The notes: generated by a model from the sequence alone, not told the origin. DNA of 64,000 nucleotides from Methylobacterium pseudosasicola (GCF_900114535.1 NZ_FOTK01000023.1:1-64000); one strand, 5' to 3'; counted from the stretch's first letter, positions 43,775 to 52,721 are shown. Program-made: numbers and translations.

Positions 43775-44559
43775 CAGGCGCTCCTGTAGGCGGGGTTCCA
43801 GGCGAGGCAGGCACGCTCGAGCTGGCGCGTCAGCGCGTCCGCGAGCTTGCCCAGGGCGGCGTAGATCAGGATCGCCAGCACCACGACATCAACCAGCATG
43901 AACTCGCGGGCCTGCATGGCCATGTAGCCGAGCCCCGAGGAGGCGGAGATCGTCTCGGCGACGATCAGCGTCAGCCACATGATGCCCAGCGCGTAGCGCA
44001 GGCCGACGAAGATCGACGGCAGGGCACCGGGCAGCACCACCTTGGTGAACAGCTCGGTCCGCGACATGCCGTAGACCCGGCCCATCTCCACCAGCGCCGG
44101 ATCCACCGAGCGGATGCCGTGCAGGGTGTTGGCGTAGATCGGGAAGAACACGCCGAGCGCCACCAGGAACAGCTTGGCCTCCTCGCCGATGCCGAACCAC
44201 AGGATCACCAACGGGATCAGCGACAGATGGGGCACGTTACGCACCATCTGCACCGAGGTGTCGGTCAGCCGCTCCGACAGGCGCGACAGGCCGTTGGCGA
44301 GACCGAGCGCGAAGCCGATGCCGCCGCCCACCGCGAAGCCCGACAGCGCCCGCAGGGTGCTGACCCAGAGGTTGGTCCAGAGCTCCCCGGTGCGCCCGGC
44401 ATCCCAGCCGGCCCGGACCACGTCGAGCGGCGCCGGCATGAACCGGTTGGAGACGAGGCCGGCCGAGACCGCGGCCTGCCAGCCCAGCAGGATCGCCACC
44501 GGCAAGAGCCAGGGCACGGCGGTGTCGCGCAGGCGGCCGAGAGGGGTTGAGCGCATCAT
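43774..44559 (-). CDS. ssuC: Aliphatic sulfonate ABC transporter, permease
   Basis: 261 aa. Six TM helices and the EAA loop segment VYGMSRTELFTKVVLPGALPSI are those of the SsuC/TauC/NrtB permease type. The 5' end overlaps ssuA's 3' end by 4 bases or a little less depending on the ATG chosen (44559 or 44556), and the stop overlaps the ssuB start, so the block is tightly coupled. Confidence 0.93.
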   Translation of the reverse strand: MMRSTPLGRLRDTAVPWLLPVAILLGWQAAVSAGLVSNRFMPAPLDVVRAGWDAGRTGELWTNLWVSTLRALSGFAVGGGIGFALGLANGLSRLSERLTDTSVQMVRNVPHLSLIPLVILWFGIGEEAKLFLVALGVFFPIYANTLHGIRSVDPALVEMGRVYGMSRTELFTKVVLPGALPSIFVGLRYALGIMWLTLIVAETISASSGLGYMAMQAREFMLVDVVVLAILIYAALGKLADALTRQLERACLAWNPAYRSA

Positions 44560-45557
44560 CGGTTCTCCGCCCGGCGTTCGGGCTGTGTCCAGACCGCGTC
44601 GGCCACGCGGATCGGCTTCGGCAGCAGGCCGAGGCCGTGGAAGGCGTCGGCCACCCGCTGCTGGTCGGCGATCGCCGCGGCATCCAGGGGCGTGACCCCG
44701 TAGGACAGACGATCGAGGGCGACGCGGAGCACGGGGGCTGGAATGCCTACGGAGGGTGCCAAGTCCGTCGCCACGGTCTCGGCATGGCCGGCCGCCCAGG
44801 TATCGACCTCTCCGATCGCCTTGAGCACAGCCGCGACCACCTCCGGGTTGGCATCGGTGAAGCCGCGCCGGGACAGGTAGAACTGGCGGTTGGGCGCGAG
44901 GCCCTGCGCATCCGCCAGCACCCGGGCGCCGGTGGCCCGCTCCGCGGCGGCGAGATACGGGTCCCAGATCGCCCAGGCGTCGACGGAGCCGCGCACGAAG
45001 GCGGCGTTGGCGTCCGCCGGGGCCAGGAAGGCGAACTTCACCGCATCGTAGGGTACGCCGGCCTGCTCCAGCGCCCGCACCACCAGGAAATGGACGTTCG
45101 AGCCCTTGTTGAGGGCGAGCGTCCGGCCGCGCAGGTCGGCGACGCTGCGCACCGGGCTGTCCTTCGGCACCAGGATCGCCTCACCCCGAGGGGCCGGCGG
45201 CTCGGTGGCGACGTAGCGCAGCTCCGCGCTCGCGGCCTGCGCGAAGATCGGCGGCGCTTCTCCGGCCGAGCCGAAATCGACCGCGCCGGCATTCAGGGCC
45301 TCCATCAGCGGCGGCCCGGACGGGAATTCCGACCACGCCACAGTGTAGCCCAGTGGCTGGAGCGCCTTCTCCAGGGTGCCGCGGCCCTTCAGCAGCACCA
45401 GGGAGCCATATTTCTGGTAGCCGACCCGCACGCTGCCGCCCGCCGCCCGGGCCGGGCGCAGGACGCTGGCCGCCGCGAGGCCGAGGCCCGCGGACAGGAG
45501 TTTTCGGCGGTGCGGGGCGAGCCCGGACGCAAGGGGGCGGGCGATGCGATCGGTCAT
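44556..45557 (-). CDS. ssuA: Aliphatic sulfonate-binding protein, copy 1
   Basis: 333 aa. N-terminal signal with a twin-Arg-like RRKLLSAGLGLAAA, then SVRVGYQKYGSLVLLKG, SGPPLMEALNAGAVDFG and VRGSVDAWAIWDPYL, the SsuA ligand-binding blocks. Directly follows its paralogue (gap 4 bases) and precedes ssuC. Confidence 0.93.
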   Translation of the reverse strand: MTDRIARPLASGLAPHRRKLLSAGLGLAAASVLRPARAAGGSVRVGYQKYGSLVLLKGRGTLEKALQPLGYTVAWSEFPSGPPLMEALNAGAVDFGSAGEAPPIFAQAASAELRYVATEPPAPRGEAILVPKDSPVRSVADLRGRTLALNKGSNVHFLVVRALEQAGVPYDAVKFAFLAPADANAAFVRGSVDAWAIWDPYLAAAERATGARVLADAQGLAPNRQFYLSRRGFTDANPEVVAAVLKAIGEVDTWAAGHAETVATDLAPSVGIPAPVLRVALDRLSYGVTPLDAAAIADQQRVADAFHGLGLLPKPIRVADAVWTQPERRAENR

Positions 45558-45561
45558 GAGG

Positions 45562-46530
45562 TCAGCCGTTGCGGGCGGGGGCCGTCCAGACCGCGTCGGC
45601 GACGTGGACCGGCTTCGGGATCAGCTTCAGGGCGTAGAACCGATCGGCGATGGCCTGCTGCTCGGCGGTGATGCGGGCGGTCATCGGCCCGATCACGAAA
45701 TCGGTGCGGTCCACCGCCCGGCGCGTGGCCGGCAGCGGTACGCCGGTGCCCTGCGACAGGAGCGCGGCAACGTCGCCGCGGTTCTGCCGGCACCAGGCCG
45801 CGACCTCGCCCAACGCGTCGATCGCCGCGACAAGCACCGGGCCGCGGGTCTCGGCGAAGGCCCGGCTCGCCAGGAGAAAATTGTTCTGCGGCGTGATGGC
45901 GGTGGCGAGGGCGAGCACCCGCACCCCGTCTGCCTCCTCGGCGACGGCGAGATACGGATCCCAGATCGTCCAGGCATCGACGCTGCCGCGGGCGAAGGCC
46001 GCCGCCGCGTCGGCCGGGGCCAGGGTCACCGGCTCGATATCGGCGTAACTCAGACCGCCCTTCTCCAGGGCCGCCACCGTGAGATTGTGGGCGCTCGACG
46101 CCTTGGCGAAGGCGACGCGCTTGCCCTTGAGGTCGGCGAGGCTGCGCACGGGCGAGCCCTTGGGCAGCAGGATCCCGGCCCCGGAGCCGCCGGCCTCCTG
46201 GGCCGCCGCGTAGACAAGGCTGGAGCGCGCCGCCTGGGCGAAGATCGGCGGCGAATCGCCGGTCAGCCCGACATCGATCCCGTCGAGGGACAGGGCCTCG
46301 AGCAGCGGCGGCCCGAACGAGAACTCGACCCAGCGCACCGTGTGGCCCAGGGGCTCCAAGCGCCGCTCGATGATCGCCTGCTGCTTGGCCACCACCAGGA
46401 TGCCGTTCTTCTGGTAGCCGATGCGCAGCACGCCAGGCTCGGCTGCCCGGGCACCCCGGAGGCCCGGGACAGCCGCAGCCAGGAACGTCGCGGCCAGCAG
46501 GGTGCGGCGGTCGAGCATCGCCCGATTCAC
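45562..46530 (-). CDS. ssuA: Aliphatic sulfonate-binding protein, copy 2
   Basis: 322 aa from GTG 46530, chosen because it overlaps the ssuE stop as GTGA; ATG 46518 (MLDRRTLL) is an alternative. Signal peptide, then VLRIGYQKNGILVVAK, FGPPLLEALSLDGIDVG, ARGSVDAWTIWDPYL. Clearly a paralogue of the next gene and shares its main blocks, but loops and ligand-side residues differ, which suggests a different sulfonate range. Confidence 0.92.
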   Translation of the reverse strand: MNRAMLDRRTLLAATFLAAAVPGLRGARAAEPGVLRIGYQKNGILVVAKQQAIIERRLEPLGHTVRWVEFSFGPPLLEALSLDGIDVGLTGDSPPIFAQAARSSLVYAAAQEAGGSGAGILLPKGSPVRSLADLKGKRVAFAKASSAHNLTVAALEKGGLSYADIEPVTLAPADAAAAFARGSVDAWTIWDPYLAVAEEADGVRVLALATAITPQNNFLLASRAFAETRGPVLVAAIDALGEVAAWCRQNRGDVAALLSQGTGVPLPATRRAVDRTDFVIGPMTARITAEQQAIADRFYALKLIPKPVHVADAVWTAPARNG

Positions 46531-47105
46531 TCGGCGGCGGCGAGTTCGGCCGGGCCGGTCGCCGCGGCCGCCCGGTGCAGCAGCAGGGCGGAAAGCTGGG
46601 CGCCGGCCTCGGCGGCGCGGGCGCGCACCCCGGCCTCGGTCAGCACGCCGTCGCTGAAATCCGCGTCGGACGCGTAGACCGCGGTCGGGATTTGGAGCGC
46701 GCCGAAGAAGCCGAAGAGCGGCCGGAAGGCGTGCTCGACCACCAGGGCATGGCGGGCGCCGCCGCCGGTGGCCACGATGGCCACGGGCTTGCCGGCGAGC
46801 GCGTTCGGATCGACCAGATCGAACAGGTGCTTGAACAGGCCGGTATAGGCGCCCTTGTAGACCGGCGAGCCGACCACGAGCCCGTCCGCCTCCTCGATCG
46901 CGTCGAGCACCCTGCGGGCGGGCAGCGGCAGCTGGTCCCGGGTCCAGGCGGCCCCGAGGCCCGAGCCGGCATCGACGAAGTCGAAGATCCGCCCGTCGAA
47001 CGCCGCTTGGGCGCAGGCCTCGTGCAGCACCGCATCGACCAGCGTGCGGGTCTTGGACGGGCGTTGGACGTTCGCGCTCAGTCCGACGAGTCTCGGTCGT
47101 GTCAT
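46527..47105 (-). CDS. ssuE: NAD(P)H-dependent FMN reductase
   Basis: 192 aa. Flavodoxin-like: VGLSANVQRPSKTRTLVDAVL binds FMN phosphate, and VVGSPVYKGAYTGLFKHLFD is the SsuE/MsuE motif. Supplies FMNH2 to the monooxygenase SsuD. First gene of the operon; its stop overlaps the start of ssuA copy 2. Confidence 0.92.
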   Translation of the reverse strand: MTRPRLVGLSANVQRPSKTRTLVDAVLHEACAQAAFDGRIFDFVDAGSGLGAAWTRDQLPLPARRVLDAIEEADGLVVGSPVYKGAYTGLFKHLFDLVDPNALAGKPVAIVATGGGARHALVVEHAFRPLFGFFGALQIPTAVYASDADFSDGVLTEAGVRARAAEAGAQLSALLLHRAAAATGPAELAAAE

Positions 47106-47630
47106 TGCAGAAGCCTTACGACAATGCCGGGCCGCCCTGCTCGGTGAGGAGCGGCAGACGCGCGACCGGATATCCGAATAGGCCGCTAGAATTGCTGCTT
47201 GCGCTGCACAACGTCAATGAAACGGCTTTCCCAATTCGTCACGAATAGAAAAATGTTCTCCTCAGAATTGCCGATTGAGAGTGTAATTTCATCTCACGTT
47301 CCGGAGGATCGGCTTGCAGATTGCAGCTCGGCGGACCGGGAGATCCGGTTCCGGCGCAGGTTTTATCTAATCAACGACAACAAGATGGAATATAATTGCT
47401 CTTGAAACGGTCTCGGAAGAATAATGTTGCTGTCGGAGCGCGGGCTCCGCTGGCGTGACCGTGTTGATCGTGAGGAGCAGCCCTGCCGCGCGATCGGGGG
47501 ACGGTCCGGCCTCACATCTGATTCCGCGTGAAGGCACGAAAAAGGGCCAGCCGTGGCGGCTGGCCCTGAGTCATTCGACAGCTCGATGGCCTGGTTTTCG
47601 CGCGCCCGTCGCCGAAGCGTGCGCCTGGGC
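47106..47630. other. AT-rich intergenic region upstream of the ssu operon
   Basis: 525 bases. 47190-47410 is clearly AT-richer than the rest of the window, as expected of regulatory DNA or transferred DNA. A 68-codon frame (47199-47405) lies in it, but its codon use is atypical and there is no good ribosome site, so it is not accepted as a gene. The rest of the gap holds the terminator at 47539-47566. Confidence 0.5.
47539..47566 (-). terminator. Intrinsic terminator of the 47631-47831 gene
   Basis: On the minus strand a perfect 9-bp stem (GGGCCAGCC at 47544-47552 and GGCTGGCCC at 47558-47566) with a five-base loop is followed by five T residues (A47539-47543 on plus). It sits 65 bases past the stop. 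Confidence 0.85.
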
Positions 47631-47831
47631 TTATTCGGCCGCGGTCATCTCGGCGGTGAAGTGACCGCACCAGTCGTTGGCGGTCACGACCGGCCAAAGA
47701 CCCTTGGACTCCGGAGCCGGCTGGCTCACCGGCGGGTTGAACCGGCACAGGCCGGCATCGCCCTGGGCGCTCGCGCCGTTGCCCTTATGCTCGTCAAAGA
47801 ACTTGCAGCTCTCGCAATGTGCGCTGGCCAT
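47631..47831 (-). CDS. Small four-Cys protein (metal-site candidate)
   Basis: 66 aa from ATG 47831. Cysteines occur as CESC near the start (residues 6-9), GLCRF in the middle and WCGHF near the end, with His alongside, a pattern typical of a small zinc- or iron-sulfur-binding protein seen in Rhizobiales. No signal. Role unknown. Its own terminator follows, so it is monocistronic. Confidence 0.75.
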   Translation of the reverse strand: MASAHCESCKFFDEHKGNGASAQGDAGLCRFNPPVSQPAPESKGLWPVVTANDWCGHFTAEMTAAE

Positions 47832-48456
47832 GTCTCTATGCTCCCGTGTCGGTTCGGCGGTGTGCCGTTCTCTCTTACGAATTAGAACAACTACAATCTG
47901 CCAGTCAACCGATGACCGGGCGCGCGGTTCCATGCCGGGACCCGCTGCAACGACCATGGAAATTTTTCAGTAGGCCCTGGCCATCTGTCAGCAATGCGAA
48001 GGGATAGGTGTCAGTTCGTATTCTGATGGAGGTACAGCAGTGTGACCGCCCCCCAGGTCACCTCGCCCGCGCCCAAGGCGCACCCGGGGTCCTTCGCACG
48101 GGTCAGGTGAAGCCGTAGCCACGTCGGCGTCCAACGGCACTCCGGACAAAGTTTTGAGAATGCAGCGAGAGCGACGCTGCGAACCCAGCGATCAAAATCA
48201 CTAACATGATAGCCCTGCTGCATCCGTCCGCAGCGGTGGGTAGCTGATTGATAGGCGCTCCAATGATCCGCATTCGGACTTCAAAGTTCCGCACCGGATA
48301 AACCTAGAGTAAATCAGGGCTGCCGCTCCGTAACAGCAGCCCTGATCGGTCCGGCTGCGTGTCGACCGAATTCGTCAGTTCAAACTGCCGACGCTCGCGC
48401 CTGCCTTCCGCGGTACCTTCCCTTCTCCGGGGCCGCGAAGGTCACCAGCATCGAGA
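47832..48456. other. Long gene-poor intergenic region
   Basis: 625 bases. Contains a perfect 11-bp hairpin ATCAGGGCTGC (48313-48323) and GCAGCCCTGAT (48336-48346) with a 12-base loop, without a T-tract. Two overlapping minus-strand frames of 60-70 codons (one predicting a TM-like stretch around IMLVILIAGFAASLSL) are not supported by a ribosome site. The region could be a decayed gene or mobile-element remnant. Confidence 0.45.
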
Positions 48457-50166
48457 TCACGCCGTGGGCTTGCTCGCGCTGGCGAAGATCCTTCGGCAGT
48501 ACGCAGCCAAGCGCTCCGGCCGGTCGGCCGCGTCACGATAGGCGATATGCCCGTCGGGTCGAACGAGGACACTCGACGGCTGGCCTTCCAGGCCGTAGGC
48601 GCCGTGCGCCTTGCCGTCGAGGTCCGACAGCACCGGCGCCCCTCCCGCCTCGAAAGCAGGACCCGCCAAGACGAGCCGGGGGCGCACCCAGCCCCACGGG
48701 GCGACGGCCTCGATGACGGCGCGCAGCGAAGCGCCGGCTTCCGGGGACCGCCCGTCGAAGCACAGCAACGCCCAGCCCGTCGTCACGCCGTCCGGGTTGT
48801 AGATGAACGGGAACAGCGACGTCGTCTCACAGTCAACGGTCACCTCGGCCTCCGGAGCCCGCTCGCCGGCCTTCGGTCCGCGCTGGAGGAGATGCGTCAC
48901 ACCCGAGAGATGGTCCTCGTTGAGCGGGCTCTTCGGGTAGCTGACCGAGAGCTGCTGCAGGTCGTCCGTGCCCTGGAGCAGGGCGCCAATGCCCGGCACC
49001 ACCTTCGCGGCCAATCCGAGGGCCGCATCCGTCACGGGTCCCCGGTAGACGGTCCGGCGGAAGCCCTTCGCCTGCTGCTCGCTGAGCCTGGCGTGCTCGC
49101 CGCCGCGCTCGGCATCGTAGGAATTGAGCAACGCCGGAGCCGCCTCGCCCCGCAGGGTCATCGCCAGCCGCCACGCGATCTCGACGGCATCGTGCAAGCC
49201 GGCGTTCATACCCTGGCCGCCGATGGGCAGGGACAGGTGCCCGGCATCGCCGGCCAGGAACACCCGGCCGCGAGCGTATCCCGGCGACACACCGTACTGG
49301 AAGCGGCTGTGGGTCAGCCATTGCGGGTCGGTCAGCGTCAGGGTCTCGTCGCCCGTGACCTCGCGGGCCACCGCCTGGATCTCGTCCAGCGTCGGATCGC
49401 GGTCCGGCACCCCCGTGTCGTCGGCCAGGAAGAACAGCCGGTGATAGCCGCCCCACACCGGCATCACGCCGCAGAAGCCGCGCTCGTAATAGAAGAACCA
49501 GAGCTGGTCGGGCTCAAGCGAACGCCGCCAGGACAGCTTGGCGTCGACCTGTCGGTTCATCCGGCCCTCGAACCGTTCGGGCTCGAAGCTCAGGCCCAAC
49601 CGGTCGCGCACCGTGCTCTTGGCGCCGTCGGCGGCGACGAGGTAGCGGCAGCGCAGGCGCTCCTCAGGCCCGTCGTCCCCGCGCCTCACCGTGACGGTCA
49701 CGCCATCGCCGTCCTGGGCGACGGCCATGACCTTGCCGCCGCGCTGCATCCGTCCGCCGCGCCCTTCGTAGGTTTCGATCAAGGTCGTCTCGATGACGTC
49801 CTGCCCGCTGTAGAGAACCTGCGGGTGGGGACTGGTGACGTCGTCGATCCGGATCGGCGTCGTCGGCGTGCCGTTCATGAAGAAGTTCACCAACCGGACC
49901 GGGTAGGCACGCTCCGCGATGGCGTCGCGCAGCCCGATGGAGGCCAGGAGTTCCTGCGGCCGCGCCCACAGGTTGTTGGCGCGGGAATACGCCCGGACCT
50001 CCATCCGCTCCTCCAGGATCAGGCAATCGACCCCGTGGTGACGCATTGCGCACCCCGTGGTCAGGCCGACGGGTCCGGCGCCGACGACGATGACCTCGGC
50101 GTCGAAGGGCTTGCTGGTTGCTTCAGATGGCATGGAAGCCTCGGGCTGGAGAACGGATGGGCTCAC
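48457..50166 (-). CDS. FAD-dependent monooxygenase (PheA/TfdB class)
   Basis: 569 aa from GTG 50166, overlapping the upstream gene's stop (GTGA); ATG 50133 is an alternative with GAGG upstream. GAGPVGLTTG is the FAD dinucleotide motif; the DG motif is in ADGAKSTVRDRLG and the FAD-ribose motif is GRVFLAGDAGHLSLPIGGQGMNAGL. The C-terminal 130 residues are thioredoxin-like as in phenol hydroxylase-type enzymes. It hydroxylates an aromatic compound using NAD(P)H. Coupled to an ABM-domain gene and downstream of MarR. Confidence 0.9.
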   Translation of the reverse strand: MSPSVLQPEASMPSEATSKPFDAEVIVVGAGPVGLTTGCAMRHHGVDCLILEERMEVRAYSRANNLWARPQELLASIGLRDAIAERAYPVRLVNFFMNGTPTTPIRIDDVTSPHPQVLYSGQDVIETTLIETYEGRGGRMQRGGKVMAVAQDGDGVTVTVRRGDDGPEERLRCRYLVAADGAKSTVRDRLGLSFEPERFEGRMNRQVDAKLSWRRSLEPDQLWFFYYERGFCGVMPVWGGYHRLFFLADDTGVPDRDPTLDEIQAVAREVTGDETLTLTDPQWLTHSRFQYGVSPGYARGRVFLAGDAGHLSLPIGGQGMNAGLHDAVEIAWRLAMTLRGEAAPALLNSYDAERGGEHARLSEQQAKGFRRTVYRGPVTDAALGLAAKVVPGIGALLQGTDDLQQLSVSYPKSPLNEDHLSGVTHLLQRGPKAGERAPEAEVTVDCETTSLFPFIYNPDGVTTGWALLCFDGRSPEAGASLRAVIEAVAPWGWVRPRLVLAGPAFEAGGAPVLSDLDGKAHGAYGLEGQPSSVLVRPDGHIAYRDAADRPERLAAYCRRIFASASKPTA

Positions 50167-50531
50167 GCCGCGCAGATGCCAGGCACGTCCACCTTCCGGA
50201 ACAGGTGCGGGCTCACCGTCGCGGTCTCGGGGTAGTCCGACAGGCGGGCGCGGAACTCCGGGTTGGTGAAGGCGGCCCGGAAGTCAGAGACGCTGTCCCA
50301 GACGGCGTAGTTCAGGAACACGCCGCTGCCGGCGATGCCGCGGTGCAGCTGGGTCGATACGAACCCGGGCTGCCGCTTCATGACCTCGGCGTCGGCCGTC
50401 CAGGCGGAGAGCAGCCGGTCGGCATCGGCGGGCCGGGCCACGAAGGTGTTGATCAGGACGACCGCGCCGCCCTCGTCCTTCAGTTGGTCCGCCAAGGTGA
50501 CTGTCTGGTCCATCTCGATGAACTTGGGCAT
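50163..50531 (-). CDS. Antibiotic biosynthesis monooxygenase (ABM) domain protein
   Basis: 122 aa from ATG 50531, one base after the MarR stop. ALINTF-type strand GAVVLINTFVARPADADRLLSAW and QPGFVSTQLHRGIAG are the ABM ferredoxin-like fold. Such small cofactor-free enzymes oxidise quinones or anthrones. Between marR and the FAD monooxygenase, so probably one pathway. Confidence 0.88.
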   Translation of the reverse strand: MPKFIEMDQTVTLADQLKDEGGAVVLINTFVARPADADRLLSAWTADAEVMKRQPGFVSTQLHRGIAGSGVFLNYAVWDSVSDFRAAFTNPEFRARLSDYPETATVSPHLFRKVDVPGICAA

Positions 50532-50532
50532 T

Positions 50533-51051
50533 TCAGGCTCCTTGCGTCTGGGTTCGGGTTCCGATGGCGGCCGCCGGCTCGGACCTTTCGATCCGTTCCC
50601 GCATCTCGCGCAGCAGGGTGCTGGCGGCTTCGAACGCCTCGGGCGATAGGCCGGCGGCGAGGGTATCGGTCCAGCGCTCCTGCCGCTCGATGGCGACGCG
50701 ATAGGCGGCCTCACCGCGCTCCGTCGCCACGACCAGCATGGCCCGCCGGTGATGGGGGTTCGGCTCCAGGCGGACGAGGCCGTCCGCCCGCATCTCGTCG
50801 ACCAAGCGCTGCACTGCCTGCCGCGTCAGGCCCATGTTGCGGGCGATATGGGCGACCGGCAGCGGCACGGGCGAGAGCGCGATGGCTCCCAACACCTGCC
50901 ACCGGGCGCTCGTCAGACCGAGATCGCCGACGAGCGTGTCACCGGCGGCTAGCAGTTCGCCGTTGATGCGGAAGACTTCGATGACGAGGCCGGACCAAGC
51001 CCCGCGAAGGTGTGCCTGCGCCGACGCAGCGACCTGTTTCTTGGTGCTCAT
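50533..51051 (-). CDS. MarR-family transcriptional regulator
   Basis: 172 aa from ATG 51051. Winged-helix core: LTSARWQVLGAIA, VAHIARNMGLTRQAVQRLVDEM, GLVRLEPNPHHRRAMLV and RGEAAYRVA. First gene of the monooxygenase operon; palindromes lie 37 bases upstream of its start codon, so it is probably self-regulating and responsive to the phenolic substrate. Confidence 0.92.
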   Translation of the reverse strand: MSTKKQVAASAQAHLRGAWSGLVIEVFRINGELLAAGDTLVGDLGLTSARWQVLGAIALSPVPLPVAHIARNMGLTRQAVQRLVDEMRADGLVRLEPNPHHRRAMLVVATERGEAAYRVAIERQERWTDTLAAGLSPEAFEAASTLLREMRERIERSEPAAAIGTRTQTQGA

Positions 51052-51087
51052 GAGGGACAACCTAACCCTCCGACCAAGTTCGTCAAG

Positions 51088-51109
51088 ATGACAATATGCT
51101 GTCATATTG
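51088..51109. promoter_or_regulatory. Palindromic MarR operator candidate
   Basis: Two overlapping inverted repeats: ATGACA-N6-TGTCAT (51088-51105) and CAATATG-CTGT-CATATTG (51092-51109), both perfect. Located 37 bases upstream of the marR start codon in AT-rich DNA. Confidence 0.7.
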
Positions 51110-51229
51110 GGGATGCGGACGGCCGGTCTCGCGAGCCTGCGACATCCTCGTGGGAGGTGTACCGAGCGGTTTTCGAGAAGTGGCTGACCGTCTCGCCGAA
51201 GCGAAGCTAAAAGCCGTCGACCATTCCGA

Positions 51230-51246
51230 CATTGACGATGTCAATG
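51230..51246. promoter_or_regulatory. Palindrome upstream of the 51344 gene
   Basis: CATTGAC (51230-51236) and GTCAATG (51240-51246), perfect 7-bp arms with three bases between, 98 bases before the start codon of the exported protein gene. A regulator site, protein unknown. Confidence 0.55.
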
Positions 51247-51343
51247 AGCACTATCAATCCCAACTGTTTGCTCAATGCCCGCACGGTCCGCATCTTCACC
51301 TCACCGAACGACGGGACTGCCCGCCGCCCAAGAGGATCGAACG

Positions 51344-51754
51344 ATGACCCACCGCATCCGCACCTTCGCAACCGCCGCCAGCCTCACGCTTTTGGCGCTC
51401 GCCCCCGCAGCCGCCGCCGAGGTGGCCTCCAGCTTCAGCGTGCCCGCCGTCATCGGCGCGGCGTACCACGCGCCCGGAGTGGCGCTGAACGCCTCCGATG
51501 TCCGCAAGCAGGGAGGTCTCCTGGTGCCTTCCGCCACCCGGTGGGTCCAGGCCCGCGGGGAGACGAAGTCCGTCGAACCGTTCAAGGCGCCGGGCGTGAT
51601 CACCGTGGCGTACCGCGAGCCGCGCATCGCCTCGGACGCCTACGGCGTGCTTCGCCAGGGCGGCTTCGCGACCGCGGGTGTGGTTCGGTGGCTGCCGACC
51701 GCCCCCGCCACCGCCGAGGCCGACGCGGGGAACGTCAGGCTCGGCTCCCTCTGA
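51344..51754 (+). CDS. Exported protein with two internal repeats, unknown
   Basis: 136 aa from ATG 51344 with AGAGGA upstream. Signal peptide to about residue 24, then two related halves: VIGAAYHAPGVALNASDVRKQGG and VITVAYREPRIASDAYGVLRQGG, ending ATRWV and VVRWL. Short duplicated periplasmic unit; no family recognised. Confidence 0.65.
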   Translation: MTHRIRTFATAASLTLLALAPAAAAEVASSFSVPAVIGAAYHAPGVALNASDVRKQGGLLVPSATRWVQARGETKSVEPFKAPGVITVAYREPRIASDAYGVLRQGGFATAGVVRWLPTAPATAEADAGNVRLGSL

Positions 51755-51776
51755 TAACGGGCGCTGGCGACCCGCC

Positions 51777-52721
51777 TCACAGGGCATCGGCCAGATCCTG
51801 CGCGGCCTCGCGCCCGAGGCGCACCATGACCTCACGCAGCCACCGATGCGCGGGGTCGTGGTCGTAGGAGGAATGCCAGACCATTGAGATGGTGTCAGCG
51901 TCGAGGGGCACCGGCACCGGGCTGGTGGCGAGGCCGAGCTGCGCGGCGAAGCCGAGGGCGAGCGCATCGACCATCGTGGTGATGACCGGCGCGGCCAGGA
52001 CATGGAAGGCGACGGTCGTGAACCGCGGCGTGGTCGCGGCCATCCTGCGCCGCTTGCCGATGGCGGCCAGGGCGATGTCGACCACCCCGTGATCCGCGCC
52101 GGTTATGCTCGTCATGATGTGCGGGAAGCGCAGGTAATCGTCGAGCGAGAGCGGCGGCGCGACCCCGAGCAGGTCCGGGTTGAACAGGCACAGGTAGCCG
52201 AAGCGGTAGAGGGCGCGGACCTTGTGATGCGACTGGCCCTCCGTCAGGACCCCGACCGCCAGGTCGACTTGGTCCGCATCGAGCTCCCCCAGCACGCTGC
52301 CGTAGTCGAGGGCGCGCAGCCTGAGGCTGATGCCGGGCGCCTCGCGTCCCAGGAGGGCCAGCAACCGGGGGATGAGATACGCCTCGACGCTGCCCGGCAC
52401 CGCGAGGGTGAAACCGCGCTCGACCGTGGCAGGATCGAAGGAATCCTCGCGGAGGACGATGCACTGGAACTGGCGGACCGCCGACCGGACGGGCTCGACC
52501 AGGGCGACCGCCCGCGGGGTCAGCCGCATGCCGTCCGGGGCCCGCGTCAGCAACTCGTCGCCGAGCAGCTTCCTCAGTCGGCCGAGGCTGCTGCTCATCG
52601 CCGACTGGCCGACGTTCAGGTGGCCCGCCGCACGGGTGACGCTGCGCTCGGTCAGGAGCGCGTCGAGGGCCACCAGCAGGTTGAGGTCGATCCCGGCGAG
52701 GTCGCGATGCTTGACCGTCAT
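51777..52721 (-). CDS. LysR-type regulator (NodD/LinR-like branch)
   Basis: 314 aa. HTH starts DLNLLVALDALLTERSVTRAAGHLN with QSAMSSSLGRLRKLL, typical of the NodD/LinR/PcpR branch that senses aromatics. Co-inducer domain follows (FTLAVPGSVEAYLI, DQVDLAVGVL). Start codon overlaps the stop of the TetR gene (ATGA), so the two regulators are co-translated. Divergent overall from the OYE gene. Confidence 0.9.
   Translation of the reverse strand: MTVKHRDLAGIDLNLLVALDALLTERSVTRAAGHLNVGQSAMSSSLGRLRKLLGDELLTRAPDGMRLTPRAVALVEPVRSAVRQFQCIVLREDSFDPATVERGFTLAVPGSVEAYLIPRLLALLGREAPGISLRLRALDYGSVLGELDADQVDLAVGVLTEGQSHHKVRALYRFGYLCLFNPDLLGVAPPLSLDDYLRFPHIMTSITGADHGVVDIALAAIGKRRRMAATTPRFTTVAFHVLAAPVITTMVDALALGFAAQLGLATSPVPVPLDADTISMVWHSSYDHDPAHRWLREVMVRLGREAAQDLADAL

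Noticed and set aside
47199..47405. 68-codon frame in the AT-rich gap
   Set aside because: Atypical codons, no ribosome-binding site and no recognisable content.
48011..48294. Two overlapping minus-strand frames with a TM-like stretch
   Set aside because: No ribosome site and no family; kept only as an unexplained part of the 47832-48456 gap.
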